Of a stretch of DNA of 64,000 nt, positions 46,161 to 55,186 are shown piece after piece (the first letter of the stretch is position 1; each line of letters opens with the position of its first letter). The notes beneath the pieces are model-generated. The model worked only from the letters and a program-made list of their open reading frames with translations, was not told the DNA's origin and ran no database searches. This DNA is from an uncultured Paracoccaceae bacterium (lineage in GTDB: Bacteria; Pseudomonadota; Alphaproteobacteria; Rhodobacterales; Rhodobacteraceae): positions 28,728 to 92,727 of the forward strand of contig CANLDA010000014.1 in assembly GCA_947489325.1 (NCBI GenBank), read 5' to 3'. Both the position numbers and the translations under genes were made by a program.

Positions 46161-46826
46161 TTAGGGTGCCGTTTGGGGCATGTGGCCTGTTTTTACATAG
46201 ATCAGGCAGCCTTCGTCAGAAAACGGGGTATGTTGTGACAAATGTGGGCTGCGCAGCCATGTGCCTGCGGGATAGGCGCCGTGTTCGTCCTGAAAGGTGC
46301 CTTCCAGCACAAGAATTTCCTCGCCGCCCCAATGTTGATGGGCGTTAAACCGGGTGCCGGGCGCCCAACGCACCAAGGCCACGTTTTCTGACGCGGCACT
46401 GTGCAGGGGGAGGACAGAGAGGCCATCAACGAGACCGGGCCGGAATTCGGTGTTGCGCGTGTCGATATGGAATTGTGCCTGATCGTCGGTGTCGAATTGG
46501 TGGAGTTTTACGAAGATGGTACAGCCGTCCTTGGTGTGGGGCGTGTGGCTGCTGCCGATCGGATTACGCACATAGGTTCCTGCTGGGTAGTCGCCGCTTT
46601 CATCTGAAAAGACGCCATCAAGGACGAAATACTCCTCACCACCACTATGGGTGTGGGCGTCAAATTGTGAATTGGGAGCAAAGCGCACGATGGTGGTGGC
46701 ACGCGCGACCTCTTCGCCGATCCGATCCAGCATCATCCGATCCACCCCTGCGGCAGGGGAATGGACCCAATTGTAATCGTCTGGGCGGACCACAACCTTT
46801 TGTGTGAAATCGGCATTGATGCGCAT
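46161..46826 (-). CDS. Double-cupin protein (ChrR-like cupin)
   Basis: A 221-residue protein with two tandem cupin folds. Each has a metal-binding motif: HTHSGGEEYFVLDG near residue 58 and HQHWGGEEILVLEG near 165. The layout resembles ChrR-type cupins but lacks the zinc-binding anti-sigma domain, so it is more likely an enzyme or metal-binding protein. It is followed by a TetR gene on the same strand, whose product may regulate it. Confidence 0.85.
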   Translation of the reverse strand: MRINADFTQKVVVRPDDYNWVHSPAAGVDRMMLDRIGEEVARATTIVRFAPNSQFDAHTHSGGEEYFVLDGVFSDESGDYPAGTYVRNPIGSSHTPHTKDGCTIFVKLHQFDTDDQAQFHIDTRNTEFRPGLVDGLSVLPLHSAASENVALVRWAPGTRFNAHQHWGGEEILVLEGTFQDEHGAYPAGTWLRSPHLSQHTPFSDEGCLIYVKTGHMPQTAP

Positions 46827-46841
46827 GAGAGTGTTCCTGTT

Positions 46842-47405
46842 TTAATGAGCGTGAGACGGAGTGAGATTGGCCGTGGCGAGATCAAAGAGAGAGACATCAC
46901 AAGCCGCGCGGGCCATGATTTGCGCGCCTTCGACCTGTGCGAGGCAGGCGGCGGCCTGACTGCTTGAGTTGGGATTTACGTGGAGCGAGCCATCTTGCTG
47001 GCCTTTGTCAAAGACGTCTTCAAGCCAAGCTAGGCTATTGGTGTGAAACGTGGCGAGTTCTGCCAACACAGGGGCGTCAAGACTTTCGCGCCCGGCGCTG
47101 AAAGCCACACAGAGGCACAGTTGCGTGCCGCCATGCAGGGCTGCGCGATAGAGGGTGACATAAGCGTCAAGTTGTGCAGCTGCGGTGCCACCTGCGATTT
47201 TTATGTCATGTAACCTCGTGTGAAACTGTGTGCGGTAGCGTTGCATCAGCGCAAGGGCAAGGTCGGCTTTGGTGGGGAAATGATAGTGAATACTGGCTTT
47301 GCGAATACCAACATCACGGGCCAGATCAGCATAGCTGAACCCGTCAAGCCCGCGTTGACGGGCGTGGCGCTCGGCGTAGTCGAGGAGGGCGGTTTTTGTA
47401 TCCAT
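46842..47405 (-). CDS. TetR/AcrR family transcriptional regulator
   Basis: A 187-residue regulator with helix-turn-helix GFSYADLARDVGIRKASIHYHFPTKADL and an effector domain like those of YxaF/LmrA-type TetR proteins. The start at 47405 (MDTKTALLDYAERHARQRG) fits family length; an upstream frame to 47486 lies across the operator. A perfect 9-bp inverted repeat (47404-47429) overlaps the start codon, so autorepression is likely. The cupin gene follows 15 bp downstream in the same direction. Confidence 0.9.
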   Translation of the reverse strand: MDTKTALLDYAERHARQRGLDGFSYADLARDVGIRKASIHYHFPTKADLALALMQRYRTQFHTRLHDIKIAGGTAAAQLDAYVTLYRAALHGGTQLCLCVAFSAGRESLDAPVLAELATFHTNSLAWLEDVFDKGQQDGSLHVNPNSSSQAAACLAQVEGAQIMARAACDVSLFDLATANLTPSHAH

Positions 47406-47429
47406 ACCTACCATGTAGTAGGTAGGTAT
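47404..47429. promoter_or_regulatory. Probable TetR operator overlapping the start codon
   Basis: ATACCTACC (47404-47412) and GGTAGGTAT (47421-47429) are perfect inverted repeats around an 8-nt spacer. They overlap the ATG of the TetR gene, so bound repressor would block both transcription and the start region of the tetR-cupin unit. Confidence 0.7.
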
Positions 47430-47473
47430 TTTAAATACAAGGCTGTATCGAAAATTTTTCAACCCCATCGAGG

Positions 47474-48259
47474 TTAGGGCGTGCAAGCCCCCTCATCCGC
47501 CGCGCAGAAGTTCTCATACTGAAGCGTTACGCCCGTTGGTGAAAATGTTAACACCCCAAGGGAAGGGGCCTCATGGGGTGGTGTGAAACTGTCCCAATCC
47601 CATGATGGGTGTGGAGGAGGTGCCTGCAACAGTATGGACGACATCGTTGAATAGGAAATCCCTTTGTAGGTGCCACATACCGGACGATGCACATGCCCGA
47701 TAAAGAGGTGATCCACGGTGTGACCGATTAAGGTGTCTATAAACGTCTCGCCATTGGCCAGCCGGTCGGCGTCCTGTGCGGGCAGTCCCAATGGCATAGG
47801 GGGATGATGCATGAACAGATATGTAGGGCGATCAGTGTCCGACAATGTTTGCGAAAGCCACGCTTGCCGCGCATTGCAGAACATGCCGCTTTCGTGACCA
47901 GGGTACAATGTGTCGAGACACAAGAGCGTGGCCTCGGGCAAATCAAGCCGATATTGCACAAAATCCTCCATCGTATTGTCAGGGATTGGCAGGGCCGCAC
48001 ATAGTGGTGCGCGTGCATCATGGTTGCCCACCATTGGCAAGAGCGGCATGGGCAGTGGGGCCGTCAACTCGGCAAAGCGCATATAGTTTTCCGCATTGGC
48101 CACATCCACCAGATCGCCAGAGATGATACAGGCCTTTGCGTCTGCATGGGTTGTGGCGACATACGAAACCGCCGCCGTCAGACGGGCCACAGGATCATGA
48201 CCCAGAATGGGGCCTTGGGTGGAAAAATGTGGATCAGACATCCAGATAACTTTGGTCAT
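47474..48259 (-). CDS. Metallophosphoesterase (calcineurin-like, CpdA/GpdQ type)
   Basis: A 261-residue dimetal phosphoesterase. The five motifs are visible: SDPHF (8-12), GDLVD, GNHDA, HHPP and GHVHRPVCG. Class III cyclic-nucleotide or glycerophosphodiester phosphodiesterases share this pattern. The substrate cannot be read. It diverges from the gap-arsJ unit across about 155 bp. Confidence 0.88.
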   Translation of the reverse strand: MTKVIWMSDPHFSTQGPILGHDPVARLTAAVSYVATTHADAKACIISGDLVDVANAENYMRFAELTAPLPMPLLPMVGNHDARAPLCAALPIPDNTMEDFVQYRLDLPEATLLCLDTLYPGHESGMFCNARQAWLSQTLSDTDRPTYLFMHHPPMPLGLPAQDADRLANGETFIDTLIGHTVDHLFIGHVHRPVCGTYKGISYSTMSSILLQAPPPHPSWDWDSFTPPHEAPSLGVLTFSPTGVTLQYENFCAADEGACTP

Positions 48260-48415
48260 AGGTCGCCTTCATAAAACTGTCATTGGGTCTGTGCTTTGGG
48301 GATGCCTGTGTATTGGACACAAAAAAAGGCACGGGGTATAGGGCCAGATCGGAATTGGTTGATTTCATCGTCTCATCCCAATACGTCAGAACAAAGCCAG
48401 ACGAGGAATGAAACT

Positions 48416-49420
48416 ATGACCAAAATTGCAATTAATGGACTTGGCCGAATGGGCAAACTGTTGGTGCGGCGCTTGTGTGATGTGGCCGAGGGGGCCGAGT
48501 TGGTTTTGGTCAATGATCCAGCGGGATCAATCGACACGCATGCGCTGTTGTTGGAGTTTGACACGGTACATGGGAAATGGGACGCAGATATTACCCATGA
48601 TGATGCAAGCCTGAAGATCAATGGTCAGGATGTGCAGTTCACCCAGCATCGCAATCCGGCTGATCTGCCTCTGGATGGTGTAGATGTGGTGATTGAATGC
48701 TCTGGCCAGTTCAAAACCACAGAAGCGTTGCAGCCGTTCTTTGATGCGGGTGTGAAAAAGGTTGTGGTGTCTGCGCCCGTCAAAATAAAGGATGCTGCCA
48801 ACATCGTTTATGGCGTCAATCACGATGTCTATGATGCGGCGCTTCATAAGGTCATCACCGCGGCAAGCTGCACGACCAACTGTATTGCGCCAATTGTTGA
48901 TGTGATGCGTGCCCAGTTCGGGATTGAACAGGCGTGTTTTACCACCATACATGATGTGACCAACACACAGGTCATTGTGGACAAAGCGCATAAAGATCCA
49001 CGTCGGGCGCGTTCGGCACTGAATTCCTTGATTCCAACGACGACCGGATCGGCCAAGGCGATCATACAAATTTTCCCCGACTTAGAGGAACGTATCAATG
49101 GCCATGCAGTACGTGTGCCACTGCTGAACGCCTCGCTTACGGATATTGTGTTTGATGTAAAGCGCGATGTGAGTGCCGAAGAGGTGAACGCCGCGATGCA
49201 AAGCGCTGCCACTACCACACATGCGGGCATTTTAGGGTATGAGGAGCGCCCGCTTGTTTCTACTGATTATACCAATGATGCGCGCTCAACGATCGTGGAT
49301 GCGCCTTCAACAATGGTGGTGAACCGCCGTCAGGTGAAAATCTATGCGTGGTATGACAATGAATGGGGCTATGTTTGCCGTTTGATGGATGTGGCGCAAA
49401 TGGTGATGAACAGTCTGTAA
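48416..49420 (+). CDS. gap: Glyceraldehyde-3-phosphate dehydrogenase, ArsJ-associated
   Basis: A 334-residue GAPDH. NAD-binding INGLGRMGKLLVRRL (6-20), catalytic SCTTNC (151-156; Cys152) and WYDNEWGYVCRLMD near the end are present. It is followed 30 bp later by arsJ. In such pairs, GAPDH makes 1-arseno-3-phosphoglycerate from glyceraldehyde-3-phosphate and arsenate, which ArsJ exports. That pairing, rather than sequence alone, suggests an arsenate-resistance role. The start at 48416 is chosen for family fit. Confidence 0.92.
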   Translation: MTKIAINGLGRMGKLLVRRLCDVAEGAELVLVNDPAGSIDTHALLLEFDTVHGKWDADITHDDASLKINGQDVQFTQHRNPADLPLDGVDVVIECSGQFKTTEALQPFFDAGVKKVVVSAPVKIKDAANIVYGVNHDVYDAALHKVITAASCTTNCIAPIVDVMRAQFGIEQACFTTIHDVTNTQVIVDKAHKDPRRARSALNSLIPTTTGSAKAIIQIFPDLEERINGHAVRVPLLNASLTDIVFDVKRDVSAEEVNAAMQSAATTTHAGILGYEERPLVSTDYTNDARSTIVDAPSTMVVNRRQVKIYAWYDNEWGYVCRLMDVAQMVMNSL

Positions 49421-49450
49421 GCATCTCTTTTTACAACAACGAGTGCTCCG

Positions 49451-50692
49451 ATGACAGATACTCAATCTCAGAATCCCCAGGGGCTTGCGGCCTATGTGAC
49501 GGTGACGGCGGCTTATTGGGCGTTCATGCTGACCGATGGTGCATTGCGGATGTTGGTGTTGTTGCATTTTCATACGCTGGGGTTTTCACCGGTGCAGCTG
49601 GCCTATCTCTTTGTGCTGTACGAGGTGATGGGCGTGATCACCAACCTGTCTGCTGGATGGCTGGCAGCACGGTTTGGGCTGACATCGACTCTCTATGCCG
49701 GGTTGGGGTTACAGGTGGCCGCGTTAATTGCATTGGCACAGCTTGACCCGGCTTGGGGGCTGTGGGCCTCTGTGAGCTATGTGATGGTGGTGCAAGGCGC
49801 GTCAGGCGTGGCCAAAGATCTTGCGAAAATGTCCGCAAAGTCTGCGGTCAAGTTGTTGGCGCCCAAAGGGCAGGGTGGGTTGTTTCGCTGGGTCGCGATC
49901 CTGACAGGCAGCAAGAATGCCGTTAAGGGATTTGGCTTTTTGCTGGGAGCTGGGCTGCTGGCGACATTGGGATTTCAGGGTGCGATTTGGTCCATGGCGA
50001 TCGTGCTGGCGGTGATCCTTATGGGGACCGTGGTTTTTATGCCCGCAGGCCTGCCGCAGGGTAAAAAAACAGCCAAATTCTCTCAGGTCTTTTCCGGTAA
50101 CACCAATATTAACCGTCTTAGTCTTGCACGGCTGTTTTTGTTTGGGGCACGTGATGTGTGGTTTGTGGTTGGTATCCCGATCTATTTCTATGCCGTGCTG
50201 AGTGACGGCACCGAGGCAGGCAACCGCGCCGCATTTTTCATGATCGGCGGATTTATGGCACTTTGGATCATCCTTTATGGGGTGGTGCAGGGGTTTGCGC
50301 CCAAATTGTTACGCGCCGCGCATCGCTCTCATGATCAATTGGTGCATCTGGCATCTCGTTGGGTGGCCGCGCTTACGCTGATACCTTTGGTTCTGGGGGC
50401 TTTGGCGTGGATCGAAGTGTCTGTCATGACGCCCATCCTTGTCGGGGGGCTTTTGATCTTTGGGTTTGTCTTTGCAGTCAATTCATCGCTGCACAGCTAT
50501 TTGATCCTTGCGTTCACATCAAAGGACCGCGTGACGATGGACGTTGGATTTTATTACATGTCCAATGCCGCAGGGCGATTGATCGGAACACTTTTGTCGG
50601 GTCTCAGCTATCAATTAGGTGGATTGGTGCTGTGCCTTGTCGTGGCTGGTGGGATGGCAGGCATGTCAGCGTTGGTCGCTCGTAAACTGTGA
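49451..50692 (+). CDS. arsJ: Organoarsenical efflux MFS transporter ArsJ
   Basis: A 413-residue major-facilitator membrane protein with about eleven or twelve helices. The N-terminus (VTAAYWAFMLTDGALRMLVLLHF) and the following YEVMGVITNLSAGWLAARFGL match ArsJ, which exports 1-arseno-3-phosphoglycerate. QGASGVAKDLAKMSAKSAVK in the centre is also typical. It is cotranscribed with gap. No ArsR-like regulator gene is seen nearby. Confidence 0.9.
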   Translation: MTDTQSQNPQGLAAYVTVTAAYWAFMLTDGALRMLVLLHFHTLGFSPVQLAYLFVLYEVMGVITNLSAGWLAARFGLTSTLYAGLGLQVAALIALAQLDPAWGLWASVSYVMVVQGASGVAKDLAKMSAKSAVKLLAPKGQGGLFRWVAILTGSKNAVKGFGFLLGAGLLATLGFQGAIWSMAIVLAVILMGTVVFMPAGLPQGKKTAKFSQVFSGNTNINRLSLARLFLFGARDVWFVVGIPIYFYAVLSDGTEAGNRAAFFMIGGFMALWIILYGVVQGFAPKLLRAAHRSHDQLVHLASRWVAALTLIPLVLGALAWIEVSVMTPILVGGLLIFGFVFAVNSSLHSYLILAFTSKDRVTMDVGFYYMSNAAGRLIGTLLSGLSYQLGGLVLCLVVAGGMAGMSALVARKL

Positions 50693-50758
50693 AGTCCTTT
50701 ATTTCAGGCGTCTTATACATGTGATTTGGGTGTATGCCTTCCCAAGATCAAGACGCAA

Positions 50759-50786
50759 AAAGCGGGCGCTTTGTTGTGCCCGCTTT
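50759..50786. terminator. Bidirectional terminator between arsJ and the outer-membrane protein gene
   Basis: AAAGCGGGC (50759-50767) and GCCCGCTTT (50778-50786) form a perfect 9-bp stem with a 10-nt loop. It lies between convergent genes, with A-rich sequence left and T-rich sequence right. Confidence 0.8.
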
Positions 50787-50812
50787 CTCTATATTTAAGA
50801 TAGATATCTTAC

Positions 50813-51331
50813 TTAGAAGCCGTAGCTTAACCGCAGTTGAAATGTGCTGTGGTCCCCATCTACGCCCTGTCCATCATCAAGCTCAGGCGTGCCAAGGTAT
50901 TCTGCACCAACACGAATTTTGTCGTTGACCATATATTCAACACCAACGCCATAACCGATGCCATCAACGCCGACGCCATCATTGTCGTCTACGTCATGGT
51001 GGGTGACCATTGCATAGGGTTGGATTTTCCCAAAATCATAGCCAACGCGCCCTTTGATCAGGATGCTGTCACCCGTTGGGCCACCGAAGCCATCAATGCG
51101 ATCCAGCTGCAGTTCACCACCCAAAACAACATTGCCAAGGTCATGTTGGTATCCAACATGCACACCATAGGTCGTGATACTGCGATCATTCAAAGAGGCA
51201 CGATTTTCAGAGTCAAATGTGCCTGCACCAAGCTGCACACCAGCATATGGTCCAGTCCAGTCTTCTTGTGCCGCTGCGGCAGTTGAAAACCCAATAAGAA
51301 CCGCCACAGCGGTCAAAGAAAATTTTGTCAT
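50813..51331 (-). CDS. Outer-membrane beta-barrel protein
   Basis: A 172-residue protein with a cleavable signal (MTKFSLTAVAVLIGFSTAAAA-QEDW) and alternating beta strands. WTGPYAGVQLGAG is the usual first strand, and the last residues (FQLRLSYGF) end in phenylalanine as in BAM substrates. It resembles the small OmpA-like/Omp25 porin family of alphaproteobacteria. The role may be structural or adhesive; nothing more can be said. Confidence 0.85.
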   Translation of the reverse strand: MTKFSLTAVAVLIGFSTAAAAQEDWTGPYAGVQLGAGTFDSENRASLNDRSITTYGVHVGYQHDLGNVVLGGELQLDRIDGFGGPTGDSILIKGRVGYDFGKIQPYAMVTHHDVDDNDGVGVDGIGYGVGVEYMVNDKIRVGAEYLGTPELDDGQGVDGDHSTFQLRLSYGF

Positions 51332-51633
51332 GATACCTGCTCGTTTTTTGTAGGTTGGTCTTGTTTTTTTCTACTCTCTTGAATTTGGATGGTTGAGTCA
51401 ACTATGGCGGGAATATTAGCAAATTTTCTGTGAACTTGTCGTAATGGAGTCACAGGTTGCGGTATTTCGTGCCCCTTTTGCGCATTGCTGAAAGCCGTAG
51501 ATAATGTCTTTGAGGAGAAGCTTATCCGAATTTCCGGGTGTTTTGCGGCGCCTCATTTCTGAAGGGATCGCATCAATAGGTTGACTGAAATAGATAATGG
51601 CATCAACCTCAAATTGATTTTTAAGGTGATATT
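51332..51633. other. AT-rich intergenic region
   Basis: No gene is visible in this 302-bp stretch. It is AT-richer than its surroundings and continues into the AT-rich interrupted gene at 51634-52886. AAGGTGA at 51625 is that gene's ribosome-binding site. Confidence 0.45.
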
Positions 51634-51783
51634 ATGAAAGCACTTACAGAACTAACCAATTTGACCAATCAACCAAGACTCGTCCCTACGTTTAAGCAGC
51701 CCGAGCGAAATCAATTGTCGGTCTTTATGTCTTTGTTATGTCTTTGTTGGATTTATCCCCCGAAATCAGAGGAGAGTTTCTAA
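51634..51783 (+). pseudogene. N-terminal fragment of the interrupted PD-(D/E)XK-like gene
   Basis: ATG 51634 has AAGGTGA 4 nt upstream, a strong ribosome-binding site. The frame reads MKALTELTNLTNQPRLVP onward, matching the N-terminus of intact homologues as I recall them. It continues in frame to MSLL at 51727, then a tandem 11-bp duplication shifts it and a stop follows at 51781. Removing one copy would join this fragment to the long frame downstream. Confidence 0.7.
51727..51748 (+). repeat. 11-bp tandem duplication causing a frameshift
   Basis: ATGTCTTTGTT occurs twice in tandem (51727-51737 and 51738-51748). Eleven is not a multiple of three, so the second copy shifts the frame of the surrounding gene. 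The duplication could be gained or lost by slippage. Confidence 0.85.
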
Positions 51784-52886
51784 AACTCTGTGGTTATGGT
51801 TCTGGTCGAACCTGCCAATATCAAAGCCATATGGAGCCTCAGTACAGTTCTGACAAACTGCCTGATGTACGCCCTGATGGTTTGATTGCATGTGTTAGAG
51901 GAGCTACCCGTTGGTCGGGGTTTATAGAGGCCAAGGCTGGCCGCAGCCCAATCCGCCCTGAACAAATCGTTGATTACATTGATTTAGCTGCAAAGTTGGA
52001 CGTTGATGTGGTGATTTCAATCTCAAACGAGTTTGCTCGTTCTCCTCAAGAACTTCCTTATCATGTATCTGGAACCAAGTTGCGAAAAACAAGCGTGTGT
52101 CATTTCGCGTGGGCCGATATTCGAACCTTTTTGGAACTACAAAGCAAGAGCGAGGAACTTGGTGCAATTGAACGTAAGGTTCTTTCCGCGTGCCTTATGT
52201 ACTTTTGGGAAGCGAGCAGCGGCATTTTAACTTATGATGCGATGCCTGCGGATTGGCCAAAATTTGTCGAGGCTTCACATACGCAACTAGGGTTTGGAAC
52301 GAAAACTCAAGGTATCACTGAAATCGTTCATGGCTGGCAGCAAGAACGTAGAGATTTATGTTCAAAAATTATCCACGAGACTCACGCCGATGTGGTTTTA
52401 GGACATCATGCCGGGTCGAGAGCGGACGCCGAACAGCGCTTAAAGGTGGATCGCAAAACACTTGCTGATGAGTATGTTTTAACTGCTGATTATGTGTTCC
52501 GCGCGAGTAAAGTTAAATTGAAAGTTCAAGCGGATTTAAAATCCTGCCAAATTGGTCTTGCATTGGAGATGGCTCCTCCAGAAAATAAAAAAGCTCGGGC
52601 CGTGGTGAATTGGTTTGCGCAACATTTCCCTGAAGAAGATTTACCAAATGCAAAAGTCGCCTTTGACTGGAAAGGGCGGAAAACACAGGAGCCTGTCGAT
52701 CTTGGATATTTCTTGAGCGCACCAGATATGATTAGTGAAAGTCAGAAAGATGCACCACGATGCATTCGGTTTATTCGATCTATACAAGATGTGAGACGAT
52801 TCAAAAGCCGAAAGAAATTTATCGAAGATTTAGAGCGACTGACATTAGACACGGTAAAGTTGGCTATGTTGAAAAGTTGGATTTGA
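51738..52886 (+). CDS. PD-(D/E)XK nuclease-like protein, frame disrupted at the N-terminus
   Basis: A 382-codon frame starting MSLLDLSPEIRGEFLKLCGY. RPDGLIACVRGATRWSGFIEAKAG has the aspartate and E-x-K arrangement of PD-(D/E)XK enzymes, followed by EQIVDYIDLAAKLDVDVVISISNEF, which resembles a poorly characterised bacterial nuclease-like family. The frame lacks the first ~31 residues, which lie just upstream in another frame because of the 11-bp duplication. A restart at 51738 may still give protein, but no good ribosome-binding site precedes it. AT-rich composition suggests transfer. A role in defence is only a possibility. Confidence 0.7.
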   Translation: MSLLDLSPEIRGEFLKLCGYGSGRTCQYQSHMEPQYSSDKLPDVRPDGLIACVRGATRWSGFIEAKAGRSPIRPEQIVDYIDLAAKLDVDVVISISNEFARSPQELPYHVSGTKLRKTSVCHFAWADIRTFLELQSKSEELGAIERKVLSACLMYFWEASSGILTYDAMPADWPKFVEASHTQLGFGTKTQGITEIVHGWQQERRDLCSKIIHETHADVVLGHHAGSRADAEQRLKVDRKTLADEYVLTADYVFRASKVKLKVQADLKSCQIGLALEMAPPENKKARAVVNWFAQHFPEEDLPNAKVAFDWKGRKTQEPVDLGYFLSAPDMISESQKDAPRCIRFIRSIQDVRRFKSRKKFIEDLERLTLDTVKLAMLKSWI

Positions 52887-52986
52887 AGCCCCGATTTCAC
52901 GCTGTATGTGCCCCAAGAGAGTGTAAGCCTATTTTATCTGGCTATGTTGCTTGACCAAACCCATTTTTCCAACCATATCCCCAACC

Positions 52987-54786
52987 ATGACAGAGCTTTC
53001 CAAAATCCGCAATTTCTCCATCGTCGCGCATATTGACCATGGTAAATCCACCCTTGCTGACCGTCTCATCCAAGAGACGGGCACGGTCAAGGATCGTGAT
53101 ATGAAAGAGCAACTGCTGGACAGCATGGATATTGAGCGTGAGCGCGGTATCACGATCAAAGCCAACACGGTGCGGATTGATTATACAGCCGATGATGGTC
53201 AGACGTATGTTCTTAACCTCATTGACACCCCCGGCCACGTTGATTTCGCCTATGAGGTTAGCCGATCCATGCGGGCGGTTGAAGGATCGCTTTTGGTGGT
53301 GGACAGCTCTCAAGGGGTAGAGGCGCAGACGCTGGCCAATGTGTATCACGCGATGGAGGCCGACCACGAGATTGTTCCCGTATTGAACAAGATTGACCTG
53401 CCAGCATCTGATTGTGATCGCGTCGCGGAACAGATCGAAGACGTGATTGGCATCGAAGCCACAGGCGCGATTCAGGTTTCTGCCAAAACCGGGCAGGGCA
53501 TCCACGAAACGCTTGAGGCGATTGTGAAGGAACTTCCCGCCCCGACTGGCACCCTTGATGCGCCACTTAAGGCGATGCTGGTCGACAGTTGGTATGACGC
53601 ATACCTTGGCGTGATCGTTTTGGTGCGGATCATGGATGGCGTGTTGAAAAAGGGCATGAAGGTCAAGATGATGTCCAACGGATCGCTGCATCACGTGGAC
53701 CGCATCGGTGTGTTCCGCCCTGAAATGCAGATGATTGATCAACTGGTCCCCGGTGAAATCGGGTTTCTGACCGCATCCATCAAACAGGTCCGTGATACGC
53801 GTGTTGGCGATACCATCACCAATGACAAAAACGGCACCGAAGAGGCACTTCCGGGCTTTAAGCCTGCGCAGCCAGTGGTGTTTTGTGGTCTCTTCCCTGT
53901 GGACAGCGCGGAATTTGAAGACCTGCGTGACGCGATTGACAAGCTTGCGCTGAATGACGCGTCGTTCAGCTTTGAAATGGAAACATCGGCCGCGCTGGGC
54001 TTTGGTTTTCGCTGCGGCTTCCTGGGGTTGCTGCACCTAGAGGTGATCCGCGACCGGATTGAGCGCGAATATAACATCGAACTGATCACCACCGCGCCAA
54101 GCGTGATTTATCACATTCACATGCGCGACGGCACCAGCTTTGATCTGCACAACCCTGCCGACATGCCTGACCTGACCCTTGTGGACCATCTGGAAGAGCC
54201 GCGCATCAAGGCAACAATCCTTGTGCCGGATGAATATTTGGGTGACGTGCTGAAACTGTGTCAGGATCGTCGCGGCATTCAGCTTGACCTGACCTATGCC
54301 GGCAGTCGCGCGATGGCGGTCTATGACCTGCCATTGAACGAGGTGGTGTTTGATTTCTATGATCGCTTGAAATCTGTGACCAAGGGCTATGCGTCGTTTG
54401 ATTATCAAATGACCGAATACCGCGAGGATAACCTTGTGAAGATGTCGGTTCTGGTGAACGACGAACCGGTGGATGCGCTGTCAACCATGGTGCACCGCGA
54501 CCGCGCAGAGGCGCGTGGGCGTGCGATGGTTGAAAAGCTTAAGGATTTGATCCCGCGCCACATGTTCAAGATTCCGATCCAAGCGGCCATTGGCGGCAAA
54601 GTCATCGCCCGCGAAACCCTGTCCGCCATGCGCAAAGACGTAACGGCTAAATGCTACGGCGGCGATGCAACCCGCAAGAAAAAGCTGCTTGAAAAGCAGA
54701 AAAAGGGTAAGAAAAAGATGCGTCAGTTCGGTCAGGTGAACATCCCACAAGAAGCGTTTATTTCGGCGCTGAAGATGGATGGGTGA
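52987..54786 (+). CDS. lepA: Elongation factor 4 (LepA), ribosome back-translocase
   Basis: A 599-residue translational GTPase. The G1 loop AHIDHGKS is near residue 13, the G3 motif DTPGHVDF and G4 NKIDLP follow, and the LepA-specific C-terminal domain ([43 protein letters not shown]) is intact. It binds ribosomes and affects initiation or elongation under stress. The start at 52987 ([19 protein letters not shown]) gives the normal length; a TTG at 52951 is in frame but unlikely. Confidence 0.96.
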   Translation: MTELSKIRNFSIVAHIDHGKSTLADRLIQETGTVKDRDMKEQLLDSMDIERERGITIKANTVRIDYTADDGQTYVLNLIDTPGHVDFAYEVSRSMRAVEGSLLVVDSSQGVEAQTLANVYHAMEADHEIVPVLNKIDLPASDCDRVAEQIEDVIGIEATGAIQVSAKTGQGIHETLEAIVKELPAPTGTLDAPLKAMLVDSWYDAYLGVIVLVRIMDGVLKKGMKVKMMSNGSLHHVDRIGVFRPEMQMIDQLVPGEIGFLTASIKQVRDTRVGDTITNDKNGTEEALPGFKPAQPVVFCGLFPVDSAEFEDLRDAIDKLALNDASFSFEMETSAALGFGFRCGFLGLLHLEVIRDRIEREYNIELITTAPSVIYHIHMRDGTSFDLHNPADMPDLTLVDHLEEPRIKATILVPDEYLGDVLKLCQDRRGIQLDLTYAGSRAMAVYDLPLNEVVFDFYDRLKSVTKGYASFDYQMTEYREDNLVKMSVLVNDEPVDALSTMVHRDRAEARGRAMVEKLKDLIPRHMFKIPIQAAIGGKVIARETLSAMRKDVTAKCYGGDATRKKKLLEKQKKGKKKMRQFGQVNIPQEAFISALKMDG

Positions 54787-54852
54787 TTTTTTGCTCTTTC
54801 AGTGATTGTTTGAGCCAAATAAAGAGAACGAATAACACATTTAAAGAGTCTG

Positions 54853-54890
54853 CAGCGCCCGAACCGCCTCCACGGGGCGGGGGCTGTGTT
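54853..54890 (+). terminator. Possible terminator after lepA
   Basis: CAGCGCCC and GGGCTG arms surround an inner CCGCC/GGCGG stem, followed by a short T-rich run (TGTTTGT). It lies about 70 bp after the lepA stop. Pairing is imperfect, so confidence is limited. Confidence 0.4.
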
Positions 54891-55000
54891 TGTAATAGGC
54901 GTGATCGGTTGCTTTCAGCCATGGATTTGACACGGATCAAAGTTCTTACATTCCAAACTGAATATATTACGGCGTGACGCAACATTTTATGAGGTTTGCC

Positions 55001-55186
55001 ATGTTTCGCCTTGCTTTGATTCTGCATGTTTTCATCGGCTCCACCCTTGCAGGCAGCGCCGTGATTGCTGTGCTAAGTGCAGGGATGGATTCGACCTATC
55101 CGATCTTAATCGCGGCTGCGATTGGTTTTTTTGCCGCGTTTCCGGTGTCTTGGATCATCGCAAAGCGGCTTTGGACCCTGCGTTAG
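55001..55186 (+). CDS. Small membrane protein (61 aa)
   Basis: A 61-residue protein with two hydrophobic helices (MFRLALILHVFIGSTLAGSAVIAVL and ILIAAAIGFFAAFPVSWIIA) and a basic tail. Similar short proteins occur in roseobacters, sometimes misnamed CTP synthetase. ATG 55001 has GAGG 6 nt upstream, better than the longer frame from 54974. Its stop overlaps the convergent PA14-like gene by 4 bp. Confidence 0.75.
   Translation: MFRLALILHVFIGSTLAGSAVIAVLSAGMDSTYPILIAAAIGFFAAFPVSWIIAKRLWTLR

Noticed and set aside
48277..48296. Pho-box-like CTGTCAT repeated as CTGTGCT between phosphoesterase and gap
   Set aside because: The spacing is 12 bp instead of 11 and the second half-site is poor, so a PhoB site cannot be claimed.
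52942..54036. Reverse-strand open frame of 364 codons opposite lepA
   Set aside because: It is a shadow of lepA, with no recognisable domain.
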